From CAVXDY01 sp963721335 (GTDB lineage Bacteria; Actinomycetota; Thermoleophilia; Miltoncostaeales; Miltoncostaeaceae), in the NCBI GenBank assembly GCA_963721335.1, contig CAVRIV010000008.1:1364001-1428000 (forward strand): DNA of 64,000 nt, given 5' to 3'. Made by a program: the position numbers and the translations under genes. A model generated the notes under the pieces. The model saw only the letters and a program-made list of their open reading frames with translations. It was not told the DNA's origin and did not search any database. Shown piece after piece: positions 19,733-27,397 of the stretch (positions are counted from its first letter, which is position 1; each line of letters starts with the position of its first letter).

Positions 19733-22700
19733 CTATTCATCGGCGTTGGCGTACACGACGTAGACGCCATCGGCCAGATCCAGCGCCTCGAGTACGTCTT
19801 GGACGGTCCATACGAGGTAGCGGTAGAAGAGGCCCATCTGCAGGTAGTGCTCGTCGTCGAGGCGGTCCCAGCGGCCGATGCGGCCCGGGCCTGCGATTGG
19901 GCCCTCCTGCGCCTTTTGCTTGTTCCAGTGGAGCAGGTCCTCGCGCCGGTTGGCCCACAGCCACTTGAAGGTCCGGTTGTAGAGCGTCTTGATGTTGCGC
20001 TCCTCCCAGCGCTCACCGTGGAAGTCGACGTACGCGAACTCCGTGCTGCCAGCCCTTCGGCCATCCCCACCGCCTTGGCACGTCGAGGATCGGACGTCTC
20101 TCGCCGGGCACACCAGGATCTCCAACGTCGTGCCGGGCGTGGCGACGTCTTCTCCAGCCTGTCAAGGACCTCCGTCAGTCCCAGTCGTTCCGCGAGCTCT
20201 GTCGGCAGCGCGCCATCGGTGGGGTGCCAGTCGTCCGGGGGCTCGAGTTCGGTGTCGACGAGCGAACAGCTTCGCGTCCGGGAGCATCTCGAACGGCGCG
20301 TCCAGGAGCCGGTCGGCGCGAGCTTCCACAAGCTCGGCGAACACGTTCATCGCCCCGTCGATGTCGTGCGTCGAGGTCCGTGTCGACCTCGATGAAGCTT
20401 CTGATCTCCGACTCGGTGATTGACCACTGCGCCTTCGGCCACACTCGATGCGTCACCGGCGTGGCCTCCAGCCAGTGCTCGAGACTGTCGAACTTCATCG
20501 GCGGCTTCTGGTCCTGCAGCGCCCGGTTCGTCCCGGCGTCCAGCAGCCACATGTTGCCGATGGTGTTGACCCACCATCGCTCAGGGTGGTGCATCCGCCA
20601 GTTGCCAGGTACGTGCATCCGGCTCGCGAGAGCGCTCGCGTAGATGTGGTCGATGTCCAGCGGCCGTACGTGGTCGACGTCGATGTCCTGGGCGATACTC
20701 AGCAGCAGGACTGCGTTGAGGTCCCCCAGCCACCGCCGGTCCTGCCTGCTCTCCTCGGTGTCGCTTTGCAGCGCCGCCACCTGGCGTCGCCCGAAGCTCA
20801 GGGTCGGGTACTTCTCCCGGGTCGCGAGCAGGATCGCCCGTAGCGGGAAGGGCTCGTCGCGTACGCCGGCGGCGAGCGCCTCCACGAACGCGCGTCGTGC
20901 TGAAGCCGGTGCCGAAGATCGTGGCGTACCGGAAGACCGTGCCGCCGAAGAGGTACGCGTCGATCGCTTGCAGGTCGGCATCGTCCCAGTGCCCGCGGGT
21001 GACCGCCCAGCCGAGGACCTCGTCCCACAGTTGGTGGCTGACGTACCGCAGGCCGTACTTAAGCCGCGACTCGGTCGGATACTCCTCGAAGAACCGGTCG
21101 AGGCGCTCCAGCACCGGCGAGTCCTTCGAGGTCAGCGCGTCCATCGCCGCGACCATCGCCTCGCGCCGGTTGCCTGCGATGCGCTCGACCGTGAGCGGGA
21201 GGACGTCGCCGCCTCCCAGACCACGTCCGGCCAGGCGTGAGATCAAGCGCAGCGCCCGCTCCATGTCGAGGAAGGCGTGACCGTCCCCGGCGCCAACGCC
21301 GCGTCTGGAGGCGTCGACGACGCGCTTCAGGCGCGGCTCGGCCTCGTTCCAGAACGTCTTGACGGCGGCGAAGTAGATGTCGGCGTCGCGGACCGGGATG
21401 CCGCTGCGGTTGAGCCGGGCGAAGAGCTCGAGGATGTCCTCGGGAGTGCCGACCGTCGCCCGCATGACCGGCACGATCGGCGTCGTCCACATCCGCAGAA
21501 TCCGGCCGCAGCCACTCCGCAGCCACCTCGCGCTCCTGGTCACCCAGCGCATGCGTGAACTGCGGGTCGATCTTCTTTGCGAGTACCTCCGGCCCGGACG
21601 CGAGCAACGCCTCACCACGAGCCATCCCGCCCTCGACCTCGGCCCAGTCGTAGAGCCGCGACAGGTCCAGGCAGCGCCCACGAGCGGCGAACTCGTCGTA
21701 CTCCCCTCGCCGAGCGGACCGTCCGGCCCCTCTCGCCACACGAGGTACGGCATCGCCGGCCCCCGGCGCCCCGTCCCGGCCGGGCTCGGCGGCTGCCGCG
21801 CCACCGTCAGGTCGAGGTAGAAGCGGCCGTACTTCCGGTGCTTCTCATCCGGCCAGCGCGGTGCGCTCCGCGACTCAGGACGGCGGGACGATGCCGCGGC
21901 AGGCCAAGGCGACGGAGGCGAATGAGCGTGGGCCGTCGGGCCGGCCGGACTCGTAGGCGGCGCGGACCGCCTCGTCGGCTCTGGCCCGCATCGACGCGTC
22001 GAGCGAGGTCACGTATTTGCCGAGCGGCCCCTCGCCGGCGGCTATCGGCTCCCAATAGTCGTCAAACGATTCGTAGTTCATGCGGATCGTCAGCGAGGTT
22101 TGCTCGACGTCGACCAGCCCCTCAGCGACAAAGGCATCCCGCATCTCGTCCGGCGCCATCATCGGCTGGAAGCAGTAGTGGGCTCGCATCCGCTTCGCAT
22201 CGTCGTCGAGCATCGCGACCGTATCCCACATCATGCGCATGGCGGACATTCCGCCGAGGTGATCCCAGACCGCGGCGGCGACAACGCCGCCCGGACGCAC
22301 GACGCGGCGCATCTCGGCGATGGCCTTTCTCGCCTCGGGCACGAAATGCAGCACCAGCAGCGAAAGCGCCCGATCGAAGGAATTGTCGCCGAAGGCGAGC
22401 GCGCATGCGTCGCCCTGTTGGATCGTGATGCGGGGATCCGAATTCCGACGCGTCGCCTCCTCGACGAAAACGGGCGAGAAGTCGATGGCCGCAATTTCGC
22501 GGATATTCGCGGCCTTGGGCAAGGCGAAGGTGAGGCTGCCGGTGCCGCATCCGACATCGATCACCCGCTCTCCGTCACGAATGCCGGCGAATTCGATGAA
22601 GGGAATTGCGAGCTTGCGGCTCCAGCGGCCCATGAGCCGCTCATATCCGTCAGCGCGCTGAACGTTGAAGCTCGACGCCATGAAGCTCCCTTCGTCTCGA

Positions 22701-23213
22701 CGTGGTTTCAGAGGCCGTCAGCATCCGGTACAGCGCGTTGAGACGCTGCTGGCCGTCGAGCAGTTGGTACGCCCCCTTAGGCGCCTCTCTCACCGTCTCC
22801 TCATCCTCGTAACGGTCGATGACCTTGGAGGCCACCTTGTCGGTCCGGCACAGCAGCAACGCACCCACCGGATAGCCGGCCAGCAGCGAGTCAAGCAGCC
22901 GCTTCATCCGCTCGACATCCCACACCTCGTCCCGCTGCACGAGCGCGAGATGCCACCGGTCGCCCCCGACTCGGATGCGCAACAGCTCGCCGACCGAATA
23001 CTTACTCGGCTCGTCGGGCCGCGACTGGGAGGTGGTCGGCACGGATCCAGAGATTGGCACTTCTGGCCAGGAAGGGAACCGCGATCGCCCCGGCAGCGCG
23101 CCAGCACAACCCGAGACTGCCGCATCCACGACCTGCGAAGAGTCTCCCTGCGCATAGACAACGGCTTCGAGACGACCGCCTCGGCCACGGCGGTCGCGAG
23201 TACGTCGCGTCAC
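19733..23213 (-). pseudogene. DUF262/DUF1524 GmrSD-like restriction protein, split by an inserted methyltransferase gene
   Basis: Members of this family (GmrSD, type IV) are NTP-dependent nucleases that cut modified phage DNA. The upstream part (about 23210-22710) carries DUF262: GYPVGALLLCR and YQLLDGQQRLNALYRML, the latter being the family DGQQR motif. The reading then meets a foreign gene (21875-22681) and resumes with KYGRFYLDL near 21830. The rest holds helices, the DUF1524 HNH nuclease motif DIDHIYAS near 20655, NTIGNMWLLDAGTN near 20545, and a C-terminal extension ending near 19733. Further frame changes occur near 21740, 21510, 20900, 20360, 20270 and 20125 and may be sequence errors. 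The start is uncertain: 23213, or a GTG near 23060. GC is clearly lower than in flanking genes. Confidence 0.75.
21875..22681 (-). CDS. class I SAM-dependent methyltransferase, inserted in the DUF262 gene
   Basis: 268 residues, complete and uninterrupted, unlike the gene around it. Methyltransferase motif I is VIDVGCGTGSLTFALP near residue 40; the acidic ribose-binding residue is in AAIDFSP, motif II lies near GDACALAFGDNSFD, and RRVVRPGGVVAAAVWD is typical of the UbiE/type 11 group acting on small molecules. It lacks the NPPY/DPPY motif of DNA adenine methylases, so it is not an obvious modification partner for a restriction enzyme. Codon use is less GC-rich than its neighbours and resembles proteobacterial genes by eye. 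Substrate unknown. Inserted in the same orientation as the host gene. Confidence 0.85.
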   Translation of the reverse strand: MASSFNVQRADGYERLMGRWSRKLAIPFIEFAGIRDGERVIDVGCGTGSLTFALPKAANIREIAAIDFSPVFVEEATRRNSDPRITIQQGDACALAFGDNSFDRALSLLVLHFVPEARKAIAEMRRVVRPGGVVAAAVWDHLGGMSAMRMMWDTVAMLDDDAKRMRAHYCFQPMMAPDEMRDAFVAEGLVDVEQTSLTIRMNYESFDDYWEPIAAGEGPLGKYVTSLDASMRARADEAVRAAYESGRPDGPRSFASVALACRGIVPPS

Positions 23214-23267
23214 GCGCCGACAACCCGCGCGAGAACGTGCTACCTCAGAAGGAAGACCAACCCCGCC

Positions 23268-23531
23268 TCAAGGCGCGAGGCCGCCGGGGGGAGCCGGCCG
23301 AGCCGACTCGCGCTGGATGCGGCACGCGCCGCACTCCTCCCCGCGGTTGTACCGGTTGAGCACCGTCGTGCAGCTCGCGCACACGCGCCGGCGCCGTACC
23401 GGGGTGACCCGCTCGGGCGCCGGGCAGCGGCAGAGCTTCGGCGGCCGGGCCCCGCGCGGGCGGTAGAGCTCGGCGATGAGGCCGCAGGTGGGGCACGCGA
23501 TCTCGACGGGCTCGAGCGGGCGGCGGCTCAC
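23268..23531 (-). CDS. small four-knuckle cysteine-rich protein
   Basis: 87 residues with eight cysteines: CPTCG, a CRC pair, CASC and CGAC. The spacing would bind two zinc ions as tandem ribbons. The rest is basic (PVRRRRVCASC), which fits nucleic-acid binding. No enzyme motif. It sits at the upstream border of the restriction island; a perfect 12-bp palindrome lies 16 bases before its ATG. Function unknown. Confidence 0.7.
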   Translation of the reverse strand: MSRRPLEPVEIACPTCGLIAELYRPRGARPPKLCRCPAPERVTPVRRRRVCASCTTVLNRYNRGEECGACRIQRESARPAPPGGLAP

Positions 23532-23580
23532 GAGGGGGACACCATCCCATGATCATGGCGCGATTCGGCCGTTCGACGCG

Positions 23581-23623
23581 CGGCGCCGGCGCGCTCCCTG
23601 GTGGGGGAGGCACGCCGGCGCCG
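23581..23623 (-). terminator. strong hairpin downstream of glnB
   Basis: CGGCGCCGGCG (23581-23591) and CGCCGGCGCCG (23613-23623) form an 11-bp perfect stem around a 21-base loop, 31 bases beyond the glnB stop on the minus strand. Likely ends the amtB-glnB transcript; no T tract. Confidence 0.5.
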
Positions 23624-23653
23624 GGGTGTCGCGTTCGTGGTGCGCTCCGTCTC

Positions 23654-24019
23654 CTAGGCGGGCGCCTCCTCGTGGTGTGGCGCGAGCACGACGTCGCCGC
23701 GCTCGCCCGTGCGTACCCGGATCGCCTCATCGACGGGGATGATGAAGATCTTCCCGTCCCCCGGCTCGCCCGTGTGGGCGAGCTCGAGGATGGCGTCGAC
23801 CGCGCGGTCGACGTCGGAGTCGTCGAGCACCACCTCCAGCTTCACCTTGGGACGGAGGAAGACGGTGGTCTTCGCGCCCCGGTAGCTCTCGGTGAAGCCC
23901 TTCTGACGCCCCGAGCCCTTCGCCTCGATGACGCTCATGGAGGGAAGCCCCATGGCCGCCAGCCGATCGTGGATGGCCTCGAGGGCCTCGTGCCGGATGA
24001 ATGCCTCGATCTTTTTCAC
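23654..24019 (-). CDS. glnB: PII nitrogen-regulatory protein
   Basis: 121 residues. PII trimers bind ATP, ADP and 2-oxoglutarate and report nitrogen status, here most likely by plugging the ammonium channel encoded just upstream. Seen: KKIEAFIRHEALEAI, GRQKGFTESYRGAK at the T-loop, RPKVKLEVVLDD, HTGEPGDGKIFIIPVDEAIRVRTGE (PII signature). The T-loop tyrosine used for uridylylation or adenylylation (position 51, in RGAEY) is Thr here (RGAKT), so covalent control by that residue is unlikely. GTG start with AGGAGGGG upstream; 16 bases after amtB. Confidence 0.95.
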   Translation of the reverse strand: MKKIEAFIRHEALEAIHDRLAAMGLPSMSVIEAKGSGRQKGFTESYRGAKTTVFLRPKVKLEVVLDDSDVDRAVDAILELAHTGEPGDGKIFIIPVDEAIRVRTGERGDVVLAPHHEEAPA

Positions 24020-24035
24020 TGTGTCGTTTCCCCTC

Positions 24036-25478
24036 CTACGAGGCGGTGGCGGGGCTGGTCGCCGTCGCCGTGCCGGCGGGGGCGGGTGCGGAGGTCACCG
24101 GAGCGTCCTCCGACTCGGCGCCGGGCACGTCGATGAACCGCTCAGGGTAACCGAACATCCCGTGCTCCGAGATGTCCAGGCCGCGCAGCTCCTCGGCCTC
24201 GCTGACGCGCAGGCCGACGGTGTACTTGATCGCGGCGAACACGATGAGGGACGCCGTGAGGGTGAACCCGATCGTGGCGGCGACGCCGTAGAACTGGACC
24301 CACAGCTGGTGAGCGCCGCCCCCGACGAGGAGTCCCTCCTCGCCCACGGCGAGAGCGGATGCGCGGTCGGCGGTGGCGAACAGGCCGCACGCCAGGGTGC
24401 CCCAGATGCCGGCCATGCCGTGCACCGGGAGGGCGCCGACCGGGTCGTCGATCCGCAGCTTGTCCACGAGCAGGACCAGCGGCGGGACGATGAGCCCGGC
24501 GATGACCCCGATGACCACGGCGGCCCATGCGTCCACGAAGGCGCAGGGGGCGGTGATCGCCACGAGGGCGGCCAGCGCACCGTTGCCCATCTGCGACACG
24601 TCGAGGGTCTTGAACAGCAGCAGCGCGCTGACGGTGGCGCCGATGACGCCCGCGGCGGCGGCCAGGTTGGTGTTGACGGCCACGTCGGCGAAGTTGGCCC
24701 CGATGGCGTTGAGGAACGAGCCCGGGTTGAAGCCCATCCAGCCGACCCACAGGATGATCACGCCGAGGATCATCAGCGGCATCGAATGACCGGGGATCGG
24801 GACGGACTTCCCGTCACGGAACCGGCCGATGCGAGGGCCGAGCAGGAGCGCCCCCGCGAGAGCCGCGAGCGCGCCCTGGAGGTGCACGATCGACGAGCCG
24901 GCGAAGTCCTGGAAGCCGTCCTGCAGCAGCCAGCCGCCGCCCCACGTCCAGTGCGCGACGGTCGGGTAGATGAATCCCGCGAAGGCGATCGCGAAGATCA
25001 CGTAGGCGATGAACTTCGTGCGGTCGAGCATCGCGCCGAAGACGATCGCCAGGGACACGGCGGCGAAGACGGCCTGGAAGAAGAAGGTCGCCTCGAAGTT
25101 CGTGTTGCTGTACGCCAGCGAGGCGTAGTCCACGGCGGCGTTGTTGTTGTCCATGAACCAGCCGCTGGACCCGATGAAGCTGTTCCCGGTCCCGAAGCCG
25201 ATCGCGAAGCCGACGGCCCAGAACATGAGGAACGTGACCGACAGGTTGATGAGGATCTTCCCCATCACCGCCCCGGCGTTCTTCATGCGCGACAGCCCCA
25301 CCTCGAGCATCGCAAAACCAGCCTGCATGAACAGGACGAGGATCGCGGCCACCACGACCCAGATCGAGTTGATCGCGATGTCCTGCGGGGTCACATCCTG
25401 AGCGGCGGCGATCGCAGGCGCCACGAGAAGCAGCACCCCCACGAGCGCCGGCACCAGCCTGAATGGCCTCAGACGCAT
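24036..25478 (-). CDS. amtB: ammonium transporter
   Basis: 480-residue AmtB/Rh-type channel for ammonia in the cytoplasmic membrane. An N-terminal signal-like helix (LVPALVGVLLLVAPAIAAA) is followed by about eleven helices. Family features: QAGFAMLEVGLSRMKNAG, pore histidine in SSIVHLQGALAAL near 24880, GFNPGSFLNAIGAN, and the second histidine in LPVHGMAGIWGTLACG near 24415. The tail contains GLDISEHGMFGYPERF, the usual PII-contacting end, then a Thr/Ala/Pro-rich extension. RBS AAGGAG. Operon with glnB, as in most bacteria, indicating nitrogen-regulated uptake. Confidence 0.96.
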   Translation of the reverse strand: MRLRPFRLVPALVGVLLLVAPAIAAAQDVTPQDIAINSIWVVVAAILVLFMQAGFAMLEVGLSRMKNAGAVMGKILINLSVTFLMFWAVGFAIGFGTGNSFIGSSGWFMDNNNAAVDYASLAYSNTNFEATFFFQAVFAAVSLAIVFGAMLDRTKFIAYVIFAIAFAGFIYPTVAHWTWGGGWLLQDGFQDFAGSSIVHLQGALAALAGALLLGPRIGRFRDGKSVPIPGHSMPLMILGVIILWVGWMGFNPGSFLNAIGANFADVAVNTNLAAAAGVIGATVSALLLFKTLDVSQMGNGALAALVAITAPCAFVDAWAAVVIGVIAGLIVPPLVLLVDKLRIDDPVGALPVHGMAGIWGTLACGLFATADRASALAVGEEGLLVGGGAHQLWVQFYGVAATIGFTLTASLIVFAAIKYTVGLRVSEAEELRGLDISEHGMFGYPERFIDVPGAESEDAPVTSAPAPAGTATATSPATAS

Positions 25479-25646
25479 CTACTCTCCTTGCACAGTAGGA
25501 CGGGGGCGCACGGGCCCCGAATTGAGCGCAGGCTAAGGGTCGGTCCCCGGGAGCGGCTTTGGCCCTGGGGATGAGACGGCCGCGCAGGTCTTCTCCCCGT
25601 GGACAAGGCCGCGGGCGCGACGGGGGTGCAGGCGGGCGTGAGGCGC

Positions 25647-26814
25647 ATGGACATCGAGGAACGGCGTGCCCGGCTGGGGCGGCGCCACCGCCTGGCCTCC
25701 GGGACGTCCGCTGCGGAGCCCGGTCGAGGCGGCCCGCGATCTGGTGGCGCTGCACGCCACGGATCCCGCGTCGGTGCACCTGTCCGCGGCGGCCCGCATG
25801 CGGGCGCCGGACCCCGCGGCGATGGCCTCCGCCCTCTACGAGGAGCGGACGCTGCTGCGGATGCTGGGCATGCGCCGGACCATGTTCGTGATGCCGGTCG
25901 AGCTGGTCCCGGTGGTGCAGGCGGCGTGCACCCGCGCGATCGCGGAGCGGGAGCGGCGGCGGCTGGTGGCGCGCCTCGAGGGCGCGGGCATCGCGCGCGA
26001 CGGGGCGCGCTGGCTGGCGGAGGTCGAGGACGCGACCGTGCGCGCTCTGGCGGCCCGGGGCGAGGCCGTGGCGGTGGAGCTGTCCGAAGATGTCCCGGCC
26101 CTGCGCGAGCGGGTGCTGATGGCCGAGGGGAAGTCCTACGAGGGATGGCAGAACATCTCCACCTGGGTGCTGATGCTGCTCTCGGCCGACGGGCGCATCG
26201 TGCGCGGGCGGCCGCGCGGCTCGTGGATCTCCAGCCAGTACCGGTGGGCGATGGCCGAGGACTGGCTGCCGGAGGGTCGGGAGGAATGGGCCCCCGAGCG
26301 GGCGGAGGAGGAGCTGGTGCGGCGCTGGCTCGGCGCCTTCGGCCCGGGAACGCTCGCCGACCTGCGCTGGTGGACCGGCTGGACGATGGGCCGCACCCGG
26401 GCGGCACTCGCGCGCGTCGGGCCGGCGGAGGTCGACCTCGGCGGCGTGACCGGACTGGTCCTGGCCGGCGACCTCGAGCCGGAGGCGGTGCCCGACCCCT
26501 GGGTCGCCCTGCTGCCGGCCCTGGACGCGACGCCGATGGGGTGGTCCGAGCGGGGCTGGTTCCTGGGCGAGCACCGCGCGCCGCTCTTCGACCGCAGCGG
26601 CAACATCGGCCCCACGATCTGGAGCGACGGCCGCGTGGTGGGCGGCTGGGCGCAGCGGGCCAGCGGCGAGATCGCGACCCGCCTGCTGGAGGACGTGGGC
26701 GCCGACGCGCGCGCCGGGATCGACGCGGCGGCGGCGCGCATGGCCGGGTGGATCGGCGAGATCCGCTTCACGCCGCGCTTCCGCACCCCCCTGGAGCGCG
26801 AGCTCTCGGCCTGA
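25647..26814 (+). CDS. winged-helix DNA-binding domain protein (HTH_42 type), one indel
   Basis: About 388 residues once the frame change near 25698 is mended. Matches the AlkX/YcaQ-like HTH_42 family: DIEERRARLGRRHRLA, then DLVALHATDPASVHLSAAAR (family signature), a repeated winged-helix region, LRWWTGWTMGRTRAAL and a C-terminal GNIGPTIWSDGRVVGGWAQR. Related YcaQ is a DNA glycosylase for interstrand crosslinks; this short actinobacterial version is usually listed as a DNA-binding protein without proven function. ATG 25647 chosen; GTG 25638 is a near alternative. Convergent with marR. Confidence 0.8.
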
Positions 26815-27321
26815 TCACCCCGCGGGGGGCTCCCGCCGCAGCTCGTCCAGGAGGTCGCCCAGCTGGGCGAGACGCTCGTCGTCGAGCGCCGCGAAGACCC
26901 CGAAGCCCGACTCCGCCAGGTGCGCGGCGGCCCGCTCCACGAGCGCGCGCCCCTCGTCGGTGAGCGACACCAGCGACACCCGCCGGTCGTCCGGGTGGCC
27001 GCCCCGGGTCACCCATCCCGCCTCCTCCAGCCGGCCGACGAGGTAGGTCACGCTCGAGCCGTGGACGAGCAGGAGGTCGCGGATGCGCATCATCGGCAGC
27101 CGCCCGCTGCGCGAGAACGACAGCAGGAGCAGGATCTCGAAGCGCGACAGCGTGAGGCCGAGGGGCCGCAGGGTCCGGTCCACCTCGCGCACGGCCGCCG
27201 CGTAGGAGCGCACGAGGGAGGTCAGGGCGCGGAAGCCCTCGGCGCCCGGGTAGCGGGGCGCCCACTGGCGCACCGCCTCCTCGACGGGGTCCCGCCTCAC
27301 CGCTCGCTGGTTGACGCCCAC
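26815..27321 (-). CDS. MarR-family transcriptional regulator
   Basis: 168 residues from GTG 27321 (alternative GTG 27300). Winged-helix core: LTLSRFEILLLLSFSRSG, recognition region RDLLLVHGSSVTYLVGRLEEAGWVTR, the wing GGHPDDRRVSLVSLTDEGRALV typical of MarR, then dimer helices. MarR proteins usually repress a divergent operon and release DNA on binding an aromatic or acyl ligand. Here the divergent operon encodes an acyl-CoA mutase and dehydrogenase, and a perfect palindrome lies in the promoter between them, so an acyl-CoA or free-acid inducer is a reasonable guess. Confidence 0.88.
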   Translation of the reverse strand: MGVNQRAVRRDPVEEAVRQWAPRYPGAEGFRALTSLVRSYAAAVREVDRTLRPLGLTLSRFEILLLLSFSRSGRLPMMRIRDLLLVHGSSVTYLVGRLEEAGWVTRGGHPDDRRVSLVSLTDEGRALVERAAAHLAESGFGVFAALDDERLAQLGDLLDELRREPPAG

Positions 27322-27332
27322 GGGCGCTCCGT

Positions 27333-27363
27333 TTGACTCGATAGTCGGAATTCCGAATAATAT
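27333..27363 (+). promoter_or_regulatory. mutase promoter with MarR operator candidate
   Basis: TTGACT (27333-27338) and AATAAT (27356-27361) are spaced by 17 bases, a near-consensus vegetative promoter in a locally AT-rich patch. The 12-bp perfect palindrome TCGGAATTCCGA (27345-27356) fills the spacer and touches the -10 box. It begins 24 bases from the divergent marR start. A repressor bound here would block the promoter; this is inferred from position and symmetry. Confidence 0.65.
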
Positions 27364-27397
27364 CCTCCGTCCCGGCCGCAGACGCGAGGAGATCGCC

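Noticed and set aside
21875..22681. The inserted methyltransferase as the DNA-modification partner of the restriction gene
   Set aside because: It belongs to the small-molecule UbiE/type 11 group, lacks DNA-methylase motifs, and GmrSD-like enzymes are type IV and do not need a modification partner.
25647..26814. A functional YcaQ-type DNA glycosylase
   Set aside because: The family match is to the broad HTH_42 group, and the catalytic residue pattern could not be confirmed by eye.
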